64,000 nucleotides of DNA from Amycolatopsis antarctica (GTDB taxonomy: Bacteria > Actinomycetota > Actinomycetes > Mycobacteriales > Pseudonocardiaceae): contig NZ_NKYE01000008.1 of the NCBI RefSeq assembly GCF_002262875.1, forward strand, positions 248,001 through 312,000. Reading direction: 5' to 3'. The notes below the pieces were generated by a model. That model saw only the letters and a program-made list of their open reading frames with translations, did not search any database and had not been told where the DNA came from. Positions within the stretch are counted from its first letter, which is position 1. The number at the start of each line of letters is the position of its first letter. The translations under genes were made by a program, and so were the position numbers. Shown here piece by piece: positions 1 through 9,252 of this stretch.

Positions 1-25
1 CGCAGCCGTCGAACACAGACAGCAT
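1..25 (-). CDS. possible 5' end of a gene running off the left edge
   Basis: An ATG on the minus strand reads M-L-S-V-F-D-G-C before the window ends. It is preceded, five bases away, by a good ribosome binding site (GGAGG at about 31-35). Only eight codons are visible, so no family can be named. It lies downstream of the sugar transporter operon in the same direction, about 390 bases away, and could be a sugar-catabolic gene. The call rests only on the start codon and the Shine-Dalgarno sequence. Confidence 0.3.
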
Positions 26-411
26 CGAACCCTCCGAACCAGAAACCGTGTACGTGAACCCCGACCCGGGAGGAAGCGAAGTCGCCGCAGCGCAACGGCC
101 AGCGCACTGCCGGGACAGCACGGCGCCCGCCTTGCACGCCCACGCGATATGTCGACGAGTCGCGGCCCCGGGGCGACTATGACGCTGCCCCGCAGATCCT
201 CCGGGTGGCCGTTCCGCTCGCGTGCCGGCGGACGGTCGCCATCCGGAGTGCCGGCATCGGTGCGAGACGGGCCCCCACGACCGGCCACCACAACCGATAG
301 CCGACGCCGCAACGGGACGACCGCTCACCAGCGACACACGGCTCGACGCGCCACACATGTCAGCCAGGCGCGCCTTGCCATGCGGCCGAACAACACGGAA
401 CGCCGTCGAAG
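26..411. other. intergenic stretch without a recognisable gene
   Basis: This roughly 390-base stretch separates the end of the ABC permease from the possible left-edge gene. The open frames here have poor codon structure and look like shadows. I see no RNA gene and no convincing terminator, only short GC-rich palindromes such as the GTCGC/GCGAC arms near 162-180. Confidence 0.5.
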
Positions 412-1557
412 TCAGCTCCGCTCCGGCGGGTCCCCAGGGCCCCCGCCGCCGCTGCCGCCGCCGGAACCACCGCCGCCGGAACCGCTGCCCCCCGGCACGG
501 CACCACCGCCGGAGACCCCTCCCGGATCGGCAGCCGGGAACGCCGCGCCCCGCGCGGACAGCCTGCCCTGCAACTGATCGAACGACACAGCAAGCAGAAT
601 CAGCACACCGATCGCGATCCGCAGGTAGAACGAGTTGACCCCGAGCAGGTTGCCACCGTTGTTCAACGTGGACGTGATCAGCGCACCGGTGGCGGCACCG
701 AGTGCCGTGCCCTTCGCGCCGAACAAGCTCGCCCCGCCGATCACACAGGCGGCGATCGCGTCCAGCTCGTAGGTCTCACCCATCGTCGGAACACCGGCGT
801 CGAGCCGCGAAGCCAGCAGCACACCCGCCAGCCCGGCCAGCAACCCGGACATCGCGTAGACCGTCACCAGCACCCTCGGCACCGGCACACCGGACAGCCG
901 CGCCGACTCGGCGTTCGACCCCGCCGCGTAGACGTAACGCCCGAACACGGTGCGCCGCAACAGGAAACCGATCGCCAGAATGACGATCACGGTGATGATG
1001 AGCAGATTCGGGATACCGAAAACAGTGTCGTTCGCGATCGAGGAGAACCCCTCGGGCAACGGCTGGACAGTGTTGGCGTTGGTGACCACCAGCACCAGGC
1101 CTCTCGCCGCGCCCATCATCCCCAGCGTCACGATGAACGGTGGCAGTTTCGCGTACGCCACCAGCACACCGTTGATCATGCCGACCCCGGCGCCGACGGC
1201 CACCGCGCACAGGATCGCCAGCGGAATCGGCATCCCCATCACCAGAAGCTGCGCGGCGACCGCTCCGGTCAGGCCCACCACCGACCCCACCGAGAGGTCG
1301 ATCCCCTTCGTCAGGATCACCAGCAGCTCACCGATGGCGATGATGCCGTACACAGCCCACTGCCTCGACAGGTTCGCCATGTTGCCGCCGGTCAGGAAAC
1401 TCTCGCTGGCGAGCGCGAGCGCACCGAAGAGGATGACCAGCACGACCAGGCCACCGCCCTCGCGCCCGACGGCCTCGCTCCAGCCGATGATCCGCGAGGG
1501 CCGCCCACCGCCGTGGGACAGCTCGGACTCGCGGACGAACAACCTAGGCTGCGCCAT
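412..1557 (-). CDS. sugar ABC transporter permease (RbsC/YtfT-like)
   Basis: Predicted 381-residue inner-membrane permease of a monosaccharide (ribose/xylose/rhamnose-type) ABC importer. Hydrophobic segments run through the whole central part. The family motif appears around GGIGASLFGAKGT-like text (seen as IGGASLFGAKG), and an ILTKGIDLSVGSVVGL segment typical of BPD_transp_2 proteins is present. The ATG at 1557 overlaps the end of the ATPase gene by 14 bases, which favours it over upstream starts and implies translational coupling. The C-terminus is odd: after the last membrane helix there is a 40-residue tail that is almost only Gly, Ser and Pro, absent from typical RbsC proteins. It is the third gene of a binding protein-ATPase-permease operon. 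The sugar cannot be told from sequence. Confidence 0.9.
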   Translation of the reverse strand: MAQPRLFVRESELSHGGGRPSRIIGWSEAVGREGGGLVVLVILFGALALASESFLTGGNMANLSRQWAVYGIIAIGELLVILTKGIDLSVGSVVGLTGAVAAQLLVMGMPIPLAILCAVAVGAGVGMINGVLVAYAKLPPFIVTLGMMGAARGLVLVVTNANTVQPLPEGFSSIANDTVFGIPNLLIITVIVILAIGFLLRRTVFGRYVYAAGSNAESARLSGVPVPRVLVTVYAMSGLLAGLAGVLLASRLDAGVPTMGETYELDAIAACVIGGASLFGAKGTALGAATGALITSTLNNGGNLLGVNSFYLRIAIGVLILLAVSFDQLQGRLSARGAAFPAADPGGVSGGGAVPGGSGSGGGGSGGGSGGGGPGDPPERS

Positions 1558-3073
1558 TCTCGCCCTCCGGAACTCCCGTGCTCGCCAGCCGGAGCAAGCC
1601 TTCCTCGGTCGCCTCCGCCGCCGGGACCTCGCCGACCGCCGCCCCCGCACGCAGCACGAGGATCCGGTCGGCAAGGCCCAGCAACTCGGGCAGGTACGAC
1701 GACACCACGACGATCGCGAACCCGCGCGCAGCGAGATCACCGATCAGCGTGTACAACTCGGCCTTCGCACCCACGTCGACGCCCTTGGTGGGCTCGTCGA
1801 ACAACAGCACCCGGACATCGCTGACCAGCCAGCGGGCGATCAGCACCTTCTGCTGATTGCCACCGGACAATGTGGACACCGGAGCGTCGTAGGAACCGGC
1901 ACGCAGCCGCATTCCGTCCAGCACCTCGTCCACGGCTCCCGACTCCCGCCGAGCCGACAGCAGGCCCCGCCTGCCGATACCACGCAGGCTGGCGACCGAG
2001 ACGTTCTCCCGGATCGACAGCTCCGGCAGCAACCCCAGTTCCTTGCGGTCCTCCGACAACAGGCCGATACCGGCACGCACCGAGTCCGCCGGCCTGCCCG
2101 GCGGCACCCGTTTCCCGTCCACCTCGACAGTCCCCGACTCCGGCGGATCGGCACCGAAGATGCCGCGCAGCAGTTCACTCCGCCCCGCACCGAGCAGACC
2201 GGCCACGCCGAGCACCTCACCGGCACGGACGTCGAGATCGACGGCGTGCCCGCCGCCTCGTGGCCGCAGGCCACGCACCCGGAGCAGTGCCGCGCCCTCG
2301 TTGCCTGCCGAGGTCCCGCGCGGATACAGCTCCTCCACATCCCGGCCGACCATCGCCGCGATCAACGTGTCCTCGGTGAACTCGACCATCTCCGCGGAGC
2401 GGGTCACCGCACCGTCGCGCAACACCGTCACCCGGTCGCCGATCTCGAACATCTCCTCCAGCCGGTGACTGACATAGAGGACGGCCACGCCCGCGTCCCG
2501 CAGCGCGGAGATCCGCCGTAGCAGGGACTCCGCCTCGCTACCGGACAACGCGGTGGTCGGTTCGTCGAAGATGATCACCCTCGGCTCGTCGCCGAGTACC
2601 TTCGCGACCTCCACGAGCTGACGTGTCGCCGCGGGCAGCTCGGAGACCACAGTGGACGGATCGAGGCCACCGAGGCCGACCCGGTCCAGCCGGGCCCTGG
2701 CCTGTTCCCGCAACCGGCCCCGGTCCAGCACGCCACCACGGGACGGAAGCCTGCCCATCAACAGGTTCTCGGCCGCCGACAGATGCGGTAACAGGCTCAG
2801 TTCCTGATACACCGCACCGATTCCGGCGGCGCGGGTCGCGGCCGGCGTCAACGAGACCGGCAGCGGGCGACCGTCCACTACGTACTCGCCCGAGTCCCGC
2901 CGGATGGCACCGGTCAGGATGCGGATCACGGTGGACTTGCCCGCGCCGTTCTCCCCTGCCAGGCAGTGCACCTCACCCGCGCGCAACTCCATCGACACCT
3001 CGTCGAGGGCGACCTTCCCGGAGAACGCCTTGCACAGTCCCGAGACGGCGATCACCGGTTCCGCAGGCGTCAT
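1544..3073 (-). CDS. sugar ABC transporter ATP-binding protein (RbsA/XylG-like, two NBDs)
   Basis: A 509-residue duplicated ATPase that powers the sugar importer from the cytoplasmic side. The N-terminal domain has Walker A GENGAGKST at residues 40-48, a degenerate signature (LPAATRQ) and Walker B VIIFDEPTT. The C-terminal domain has the degenerate Walker A GLLGAGRSE typical of this family, a normal LSGGNQQK signature and VLLFDEPTKG. This one-good/one-degenerate pattern is characteristic of the RbsA/MglA/XylG family, whose usual length is about 500. Its ATG overlaps the stop of the binding-protein gene (ATGA at 3070-3073), so all three genes form one operon. Confidence 0.95.
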   Translation of the reverse strand: MTPAEPVIAVSGLCKAFSGKVALDEVSMELRAGEVHCLAGENGAGKSTVIRILTGAIRRDSGEYVVDGRPLPVSLTPAATRAAGIGAVYQELSLLPHLSAAENLLMGRLPSRGGVLDRGRLREQARARLDRVGLGGLDPSTVVSELPAATRQLVEVAKVLGDEPRVIIFDEPTTALSGSEAESLLRRISALRDAGVAVLYVSHRLEEMFEIGDRVTVLRDGAVTRSAEMVEFTEDTLIAAMVGRDVEELYPRGTSAGNEGAALLRVRGLRPRGGGHAVDLDVRAGEVLGVAGLLGAGRSELLRGIFGADPPESGTVEVDGKRVPPGRPADSVRAGIGLLSEDRKELGLLPELSIRENVSVASLRGIGRRGLLSARRESGAVDEVLDGMRLRAGSYDAPVSTLSGGNQQKVLIARWLVSDVRVLLFDEPTKGVDVGAKAELYTLIGDLAARGFAIVVVSSYLPELLGLADRILVLRAGAAVGEVPAAEATEEGLLRLASTGVPEGENGAA

Positions 3074-4107
3074 TCGCTCGCCTGGGCAGTCGGAGGGTTC
3101 AGCAGGTCGTTGACCTCCGGCGCGTTCATGTTCGCCTGGTCGGCGAGCACCGCACCCGGGTCGAGGCTGCGCGCCAGCTTCGCGCCGGTCAGCGCGGCCA
3201 GCGCCTCACTGACCCCTTGGTAGCCGAAGAAATACGGGTTCTGCACGACGAGCGCGTCGATCGAGCCGTCGGCGAGGGCGGCGTTCTCCTGCGGGTCCGA
3301 GTCGAAGGCGACCACCGGCAGATCCGCCGCCCGGCCGGTGTCCTTCACCGCCCTGGCGACGCCGTTGCCCGACTTGTTGTTCGCGGCGAAGATGCCGACC
3401 AGGTCGGGAACCGCGCCGATGGCGTCGTTCGCCTGGTTGGCCGCGGTGTTGATGTCGTTGTTGTTGAAACGTTCCTCCCACACCGTGATCTGCGGGCAGT
3501 CGGCGGCGAGCCCGTCCCGGAAACCCCGGGCCCGGTCGCCGAGCGCCTGTACGCCGGCGACCGCGTTCTCCAGCAACACCTGCCCGCTGGACTTGCCCTG
3601 GTCGGTGATCAGCTTGCACAGGCGCTGCCCTGCCTGTTCCCCGGCGCGCAGGTTGTTGGTGCCGATGAACGCCTCGGTCTCGGTGGTGACCGTGCCGTCG
3701 ACGGTGATGACCTTGATGCCCTCCTCGCGGGCGCGGTCGATCGCCTCGTTGAGCGCGGTCTCGGAGTTGGCCGCGATGACGATGGCGTTCACCCCGCGCG
3801 AGATCGAGTTCTCCACGAGCTGCACCTGCTCGTTCACATCGGTCTCCGAGGTCGGCCCGAACCGGCCGACCTCCACCCCCAAGTCCTCCCCCGCCTTCTG
3901 CGCACCGGCGAACATGCTCTGCCAGAACGCGGAATCGGTCGCCTTCACGATCACGTCGACACGCTGGCCCCCGCCCTTGCCGGGGCCGGCGTCGGCACTG
4001 GGTCCCGTACTCGAGGTCGCCTTGCCGACCACCAGGCCGGCCACCAGCGCGAGTACCAGGCCGGCCACGAGCACCGGAGTCGAGAACAACAGCCGGTTTC
4101 GTGCCAT
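3070..4107 (-). CDS. sugar-binding protein of ABC transporter (RbsB-like, Peripla_BP_4)
   Basis: A 345-residue extracytoplasmic substrate-binding protein, first gene of the importer operon. Residues about 8-28 form one hydrophobic N-terminal segment, followed by a Gly/Ser/Pro linker and a type I periplasmic-binding fold (VDVIVKATDSAFW, AIVIAANSETALNEAIDRA, GIFAANNKSGNGVARAVK). Most Gram-positive homologues are lipoproteins, but no cysteine follows the hydrophobic stretch here, so the protein is probably released by signal peptidase or kept as a membrane anchor. A ribosome binding site (GGGAGG) lies about nine bases before the ATG. The substrate is predicted only as a monosaccharide. Confidence 0.9.
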   Translation of the reverse strand: MARNRLLFSTPVLVAGLVLALVAGLVVGKATSSTGPSADAGPGKGGGQRVDVIVKATDSAFWQSMFAGAQKAGEDLGVEVGRFGPTSETDVNEQVQLVENSISRGVNAIVIAANSETALNEAIDRAREEGIKVITVDGTVTTETEAFIGTNNLRAGEQAGQRLCKLITDQGKSSGQVLLENAVAGVQALGDRARGFRDGLAADCPQITVWEERFNNNDINTAANQANDAIGAVPDLVGIFAANNKSGNGVARAVKDTGRAADLPVVAFDSDPQENAALADGSIDALVVQNPYFFGYQGVSEALAALTGAKLARSLDPGAVLADQANMNAPEVNDLLNPPTAQASE

Positions 4108-4147
4108 GAGTGCGGGCCTCCCGGAAGCGTCGGCGGAGCGTTTCGGG

Positions 4148-4189
4148 AACGTAACACCACCGTCAGCCGAGATTCAAGCAAACGATTAC
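4148..4189 (-). promoter_or_regulatory. candidate promoter and LacI-type half operator of the sugar ABC operon
   Basis: Reading toward the binding-protein gene there is TTGAAT (4172-4177 on the plus strand as ATTCAA), an 18-base spacer and TACGTT (4148-4153), which fits the actinobacterial TTGAnn/TAnnnT pattern. Just upstream lies GCAAACGATTAC (4178-4189), resembling half sites of LacI/GalR sugar repressors. No LacI gene is in the window, so the regulator is unassigned. Confidence 0.4.
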
Positions 4190-4224
4190 CCGAATCCGGG
4201 ACCGGCCATCCGCGACACCGTGGA

Positions 4225-5673
4225 TCAACCGCCCGGCCGGTACAGGGCACCGAGGAACTCCAGCAGCAGCCGTTCGCGCAACGCGGCCGGGGCGACGGCG
4301 AGCAGCGCGTTGATCCCGGCCATCTCGGACGGCAGGGCCGCCGCGTCACCGAGCCCGGCACCGGCAAGCAGTCCGGAGAACTGTTCCGGTGTCAGGGTTT
4401 CCGGATCGAGAGCGGCGACGGCCCCGGCGAGTTCGGGGGCGACCTCCACCGGGCCGGCCGCTCGCGCCTCGGCCACCGAACCCGCGAGGTCCGCGAGGAA
4501 GGCGTCCTCGGACCCGTGATTGGCGGCGGTGATCGTCAGGTGCAGGTTCACCGGCGAGTGCTCGTGCGCGAACTGCGGTTGCACATACCAGCCGCGCACG
4601 GACATCCGGTCGGCGACGGTGAACAGGTCGAAGCCGGGGGCCTCGGCGGCCGCCACCGCGAGCAGTGTCGCGTCCGGATCGCCGAGCACACGCAGCCCGT
4701 CGATCCGTTCGATCCCGGCCCGGATGGCCGCGACCGCGGAACGGGTGCGCTCGGCCAGCCCCAAGTAGCCCTCGTCGCCGATGTGCCGGAGCACCGCCCA
4801 GGCAGCGGCGGGCGGGCCGCCGGACCGGGTGGACTGCATCGTCGTGTTGAGCATCGTGTAACCCGGCCAGCCCGCGGCGGCGAAGTACTGCGACCGGCGC
4901 AGTTCCGCGTTCGCGTGCAGCAGTACCGACACGCCTTTCGGGCAGTAGGCGTACTTGTGCAGGTCCACCGAGATGCTGGTGACGCCCTCGACGCCGAAAC
5001 CGAAGTCCGGCACCGCCGCGCCAAGACGGCGCAGGTACGGCAGCACCCAGCCGCCGATGCAGGCGTCCACGTGCATCCGGGTGCCCGCGGTCACGGCCAC
5101 CCGCGCGATCTCCGCGACCGGATCGACCACCCCGTGCGCGTACGAGGGCGCGCTCGCCACCACCAGCACGGTGCTGTGGTCGACCGCCGCGGCCATGTCC
5201 CCGGGGACGGCCCGGAACGTGCGCGGATCGACGGGCACGGTCACCACCCGCACGCCGAAGTAGTGACCCGCCTTGTGGAACGCGGCGTGGGCGGTGGAGG
5301 GCAGCACGATCGACGGATCGGTGATGTCCGGCCGGGACTCCCGGGCCGCGAGCACCGCGAGCAGGCAGGACTCGGTACCACCGGAGGTGACGGTGCCGAC
5401 CGTGGCCGGAGTGCCCCCGAGCAGGTTCGCGGCGGCGCCGACGAGATCGTTCTCCATCCGCAGCAGGCCGGGGAACGCGGTCGGGTCGAGGGCGTTGGCG
5501 GAGGCGGCGAGCGCGTGCGCGGCGGCGGCGAGCGCGTCCACGCCGTCGAGCCCGCTGTCGTAGACGTAGGCGAGGGTGCGTCCGCCGTGTGTCGGCAGGT
5601 CCGCGGACCGCAGGCCGCGCAGTTCGGCGAGCACCTCGGTGACCGCCTGTCCCTCAGCCGGCAGCGCGGACAT
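4225..5673 (-). CDS. PLP-dependent decarboxylase, sphingosine-1-phosphate-lyase-like
   Basis: A 482-residue group II PLP-dependent decarboxylase. The motifs match the sphingosine-1-phosphate lyase branch: TSGGTESCLLAV near the PLP phosphate site, HVDACIGGW, and SVDLHKYAYCPKG, in which Lys240 should form the Schiff base. Known lyases cleave sphingoid-base 1-phosphates to a fatty aldehyde and phosphoethanolamine. No membrane anchor is visible, as in the soluble bacterial enzymes. The ATG at 5673 is chosen over one six codons upstream because GGAGGGGG sits just before it. It overlaps the end of the transporter gene by 20 bases. A ceramidase gene lies further upstream in the same direction, supporting a sphingolipid role; a general amino-acid decarboxylase activity remains possible. 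Confidence 0.8.
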   Translation of the reverse strand: MSALPAEGQAVTEVLAELRGLRSADLPTHGGRTLAYVYDSGLDGVDALAAAAHALAASANALDPTAFPGLLRMENDLVGAAANLLGGTPATVGTVTSGGTESCLLAVLAARESRPDITDPSIVLPSTAHAAFHKAGHYFGVRVVTVPVDPRTFRAVPGDMAAAVDHSTVLVVASAPSYAHGVVDPVAEIARVAVTAGTRMHVDACIGGWVLPYLRRLGAAVPDFGFGVEGVTSISVDLHKYAYCPKGVSVLLHANAELRRSQYFAAAGWPGYTMLNTTMQSTRSGGPPAAAWAVLRHIGDEGYLGLAERTRSAVAAIRAGIERIDGLRVLGDPDATLLAVAAAEAPGFDLFTVADRMSVRGWYVQPQFAHEHSPVNLHLTITAANHGSEDAFLADLAGSVAEARAAGPVEVAPELAGAVAALDPETLTPEQFSGLLAGAGLGDAAALPSEMAGINALLAVAPAALRERLLLEFLGALYRPGG

Positions 5674-6973
5674 GGTCCCCCTCCAGGACACCGCGGCGCA
5701 GCAACGGCAGCGCCAGTACGACGAGGATCGCGGGCAGCAGGGAGAAACCGAGGACGATCGCGGTGACCGCGCTGTCCGGCTGCCCCGCCGAAGAGTCCAC
5801 TGTGGACACGTAGCCGCCGATCGACAGGATCAGCCCGAACAGGCCGGGGCCGAGCGCGAGGCCGAGGGTCTCCCCCGCCGTCCACACGCCGGCGGCGACG
5901 CCGGCTCTGGTCGCCCCGGTGCGCTCCTCCTCGGCGGAGATCAGGTCCGGCAGGATCGCCAGCGGGAACACCTGGATCCCCGCGTAACCGACCCCGGCGA
6001 GCGCGACGAAGGAGAACACCACCGGCAACGGCAGCACATCCGCGCCGAGCAGGCCGAACAGCGCGACCGCGAAGGTCACCGTGAAGACCCGCAGGCAGGT
6101 CAGCTTGCCCCAGCGGTCGCCCAGCCGGACACACACCGGCATCACCAGCAGCGCCGGGCCGACGAAACCGGCGAACAGGAAGGTCTGCAACGCCGGGTCG
6201 TCGAGCACCCAACGGGCCACGTAGCTGACCCCCGCCAGCAGCGTCCCGATGCCGAGGGACTGCACGAAGTACACGCCGAGCAGCCAGCGGAACGGACGCC
6301 ATGCTCGCATCGTGGCGACCAGCTCGCGCCAGCCGGGCGTCGGCTGCCGCGGTGCGGCGACCGGCGCGTTCCGGATACCCAGGTACACCCCGATCGTGCC
6401 GGCGATCATGATGACCGCGACGGCCACGCCCATCACCCGGTACCCGGTGACCCCGCCGATCGCCTCGGTGATGGCGGGCGCCCCGCCACCGGAGACGAGG
6501 ATCGCCAGGGCCAGTACACCGATCCGCCAGCTCGTCAGCCTGGTGCGCTCGCCGTAGTCGGGGGTGAGCTCGGCCGGCAGGGCGTTGAACGGCACCTGGA
6601 AGAACGCGAACGCGGTGGCACACAGGAAGAACGCCAGCACCACGTAGGCGGAATCCAGCCACACCTCGTCGAACCCGGGATGGGCGAACAGCGCCGCGAA
6701 CGTGATCGCCACACCGATCCCGCCGAACAGCAGGTACCGGCGGCGGCTGCCGCGGCGGGCAAGACTGGCGTCGGAGAATCGGCCGGCCACCGGATTGAAC
6801 AGCACATCCCATGCCTTCGGGACGAGCACGATGGCACCCGCCACCGCGGCCGGGACGGCCATCGTGTCGGTCAGGTACGGCAGCAGGAGCAGACCGGGAA
6901 CCGTGCCGAAGGCGCCGGTGACGAACGAGCCGAGCGAGTAGCCCAGGCGCGTGCGGGTGGTGAGCGCGGCCAT
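5654..6973 (-). CDS. MFS transporter of the GPH (MelB-like) family
   Basis: A 439-residue integral membrane protein with about twelve hydrophobic segments. The N-terminal region (LGYSLGSFVTGAFG, LPYLTDTM, PKAWDVLFNPVAGRFSD) is typical of glycoside-pentoside-hexuronide:cation symporters. Members usually import sugars or glycosides with H+ or Na+. Here the gene sits between a ceramidase and an S1P-lyase-like gene in one direction, so it may carry a degradation product or a glycolipid head group; that is inference from position only. GAGGAGG precedes the ATG. The word GTCCACTGTGGAC occurs inside it at 5795-5807, encoding S-T-V-D. Confidence 0.85.
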   Translation of the reverse strand: MAALTTRTRLGYSLGSFVTGAFGTVPGLLLLPYLTDTMAVPAAVAGAIVLVPKAWDVLFNPVAGRFSDASLARRGSRRRYLLFGGIGVAITFAALFAHPGFDEVWLDSAYVVLAFFLCATAFAFFQVPFNALPAELTPDYGERTRLTSWRIGVLALAILVSGGGAPAITEAIGGVTGYRVMGVAVAVIMIAGTIGVYLGIRNAPVAAPRQPTPGWRELVATMRAWRPFRWLLGVYFVQSLGIGTLLAGVSYVARWVLDDPALQTFLFAGFVGPALLVMPVCVRLGDRWGKLTCLRVFTVTFAVALFGLLGADVLPLPVVFSFVALAGVGYAGIQVFPLAILPDLISAEEERTGATRAGVAAGVWTAGETLGLALGPGLFGLILSIGGYVSTVDSSAGQPDSAVTAIVLGFSLLPAILVVLALPLLRRGVLEGDHVRAAG

Positions 6974-7147
6974 GGTCCTCCTCGGGCGCCGGAGGAGACG
7001 CCCCCGGCTGCGGGTGCTCGGACGGAAACGCCTACCGCCGAGGCCCCATTAGTACTCGACTCACCCGGGCTGCGGGTGGCAACAGGCCGGAATCGTGTCA
7101 TCCCCGGAATGCGGCGCGGTGCTCGGCCCGCCGGTGACTCGGTCCAC

Positions 7148-9193
7148 TCAGGACACGACGAAGGTGCGTGTCGTACCGGAGAGGACGCTGATCGCCTGGT
7201 TCCAGCCGTTCTTCCAGTCACCGTGATGCACGACGCGGTACTTGCCGATCGGCGCGTCGGCGGGAACGTCCCACGTCACGGTCGCCTTCGAGGTGGCCGC
7301 GATCGTCCGTTGCCAGTGGTAGCGGGTAGCCCAGTCCCCGTCGTCCGCGTGCCGCACCCAGGTGCCGTCGACCAGCCGCTGGACCTCGAGGAAGGTGTCA
7401 CCGGTGCGCAGGTTGTTCTTCGGGTGCCCGGTGACGAACTCCGCGACCACCCGGCCGCCGCGCCGGTAGGTGCTGTCCGGTTCGGTGAGCACGTCGCCGA
7501 AGTTCCGCCCGAGCGGGGCGTCGTCGAAGACCACTCCCGGCTGGAAGTTGAGCTGGTCGCCGGACAGATCGCGCGGGGCGGGGCCCTGGTCCGCCGGCGC
7601 GCCCGCGCGCAACTCGGCGGCGAGCCGGGTGAACTCCTGCTGGTAGGCGGGCAGCGTGTAGCGGCCGAAGAGGGTGGACGCGCCCTCGTACTGCTGCGAG
7701 TCGTACTCCTCGGGTGTGGTGACGTACTGGCTGTACGCGTTCGCGTAGCCCTGCAACAGCACGTTCTCCAGTGGCAGGCCCAGTTCCGCGGCGACGGCGC
7801 GGCGGATCCGCAGCCCCGCGACGATCGTGTACTCGGCGGGTCCGGCGACCAGGCAGAGCTGCCCGATCCGGACGATCTGCAGCGGCAGGACGTCCGGCGT
7901 CCACGGATAGGGCCGCAACGCCCCGGTCGGCAGCACCACCGGTTTCGGTGCCTGCTCGGCGGAGAGCCAGTCGGGGACCGGGACGGACCAGCCGCCGACC
8001 GCGTCGACGAACGGGTTCCGGATGCCCTCGTCGATGGGGATGCCGGGGCCGTCCTCGGTACTGCCCGCGAGCATCGACAGCCCGATGGCCGCCGCGGTCG
8101 TCCGGTGGGGCGCGCCGTCGGGGGTGTGGCGGCCGTCCACCTCGACCTTCGACATGTCGACGTAACGCAGTCGCGTCGCGATCGCGCCGGTGACGGTTTC
8201 GCCGGCGTCCTCGAAGGCGCGCCTGGCCGCGCGGAACTGCCGGTCACCGATCTGACGGGTGTTCTCGAACTCGTCGTCGGTGGGGCCGGAACCGGGTCGC
8301 AGGTTCAGGTTCGGCGACATGTCCCCCGCGTTGGTCTGCGGGAAGGCGGCGACGAAGCGTGGCCTGCCGTCCAGGTACCGCACACCCGCGTGGTCGTGTT
8401 CCCACTCGTAGGCGGCGTAGCCCTTGTTGTCCCCGGAGATCAGCGAGTTGGTGTTCGTCATCGACGTGTTGTGCGTGGCGAACCAGCTGATCGCTCCGAC
8501 GTCCGTGTCCCCCTGCCTGAGCCGCAGCACCGTCATCGCCGGGTCCACCGCCAGCGGGAAGTGCGCGCGGTCCGCCTCGGGGTTGAGATCGAAGGCGGTG
8601 CGCGAGCGGTTCACACTGGCGTCGGTGAGCTCGGTGCGGCCGAGGGAGATGCCGCCGGGCCTGAGGTCGGCGTGTGCCTGGTCGATCGCGGCGACGATGC
8701 CGGAGACGACCGCGTCGTAGGTCTGCTTCTGGAAGCCGAGGATGGACAGGTTGTAGAGCGCGTAATGGGAGTCGCCGCCGCAGGCCGCATGCGAGTGCGT
8801 CGCGGTGAGCAGTACGTTCTGCGCCGTGTAGGTGTCTCCGTGGCGTTCGCGCAGCGCCGCGAGCACGCCCTGCTGCACGGACTGGAAGATCATGCCGAGA
8901 TCGGCGACCACGTAGGCGAGACGGTCGCCCTCGCCGTCGGCCAACACGAAAGCGCGCGCCCGGGTGCGCAGGTGGATGCCCGCCGTCTGCTGGGTGGGCA
9001 TGGAGTAGCCCATCATGCCGTTCTCCGCGGCGGGTCCGGTGACGTCGGCGATGCCGGTGCCGACCCGGAATCCGCCGGCTGGTTCCCGCGCCGACGCCGT
9101 GCCGGACGCCGGACCGATCGCGCCCGTGCTCATGGCTCCGGCGAGGGGCAGCCCGGCGGCACCGGCCAGCACTCGCCTGCGACTGAGCGGCAT
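7148..9193 (-). CDS. neutral/alkaline ceramidase, Tat-exported
   Basis: A 681-residue secreted hydrolase that splits ceramide to sphingosine and a fatty acid. It begins with a twin-arginine signal (SRRRVLAG, then a hydrophobic stretch and an Ala-rich cleavage region to about residue 37). The catalytic domain shows FRVGTGIADVTGP at its start, the zinc-site motif LLTATHSHAACGG, and NAGDMSPNLNL, where Ser293 aligns with the catalytic serine of the Pseudomonas enzyme. The C-terminal part carries the beta-sandwich typical of the family. It is the first gene of the cluster with the GPH transporter and the S1P-lyase-like enzyme, although 174 bases separate it from the transporter. A 31-bp palindrome lies about 70 bases upstream. 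Confidence 0.92.
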   Translation of the reverse strand: MPLSRRRVLAGAAGLPLAGAMSTGAIGPASGTASAREPAGGFRVGTGIADVTGPAAENGMMGYSMPTQQTAGIHLRTRARAFVLADGEGDRLAYVVADLGMIFQSVQQGVLAALRERHGDTYTAQNVLLTATHSHAACGGDSHYALYNLSILGFQKQTYDAVVSGIVAAIDQAHADLRPGGISLGRTELTDASVNRSRTAFDLNPEADRAHFPLAVDPAMTVLRLRQGDTDVGAISWFATHNTSMTNTNSLISGDNKGYAAYEWEHDHAGVRYLDGRPRFVAAFPQTNAGDMSPNLNLRPGSGPTDDEFENTRQIGDRQFRAARRAFEDAGETVTGAIATRLRYVDMSKVEVDGRHTPDGAPHRTTAAAIGLSMLAGSTEDGPGIPIDEGIRNPFVDAVGGWSVPVPDWLSAEQAPKPVVLPTGALRPYPWTPDVLPLQIVRIGQLCLVAGPAEYTIVAGLRIRRAVAAELGLPLENVLLQGYANAYSQYVTTPEEYDSQQYEGASTLFGRYTLPAYQQEFTRLAAELRAGAPADQGPAPRDLSGDQLNFQPGVVFDDAPLGRNFGDVLTEPDSTYRRGGRVVAEFVTGHPKNNLRTGDTFLEVQRLVDGTWVRHADDGDWATRYHWQRTIAATSKATVTWDVPADAPIGKYRVVHHGDWKNGWNQAISVLSGTTRTFVVS

Positions 9194-9252
9194 AGGGATC
9201 TCCTCGACGTCGAACAGGTCCGGAACAGGGCCCGGCGGGAACCCACAGCAGG

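Noticed and set aside
2623..5766. A very long plus-strand open frame opposite the sugar ABC and S1P-lyase-like genes
   Set aside because: It is antisense to genes with clear family motifs, has an Arg/Pro/Gly-rich random composition and no ribosome site. Such shadows are normal in GC-rich DNA.
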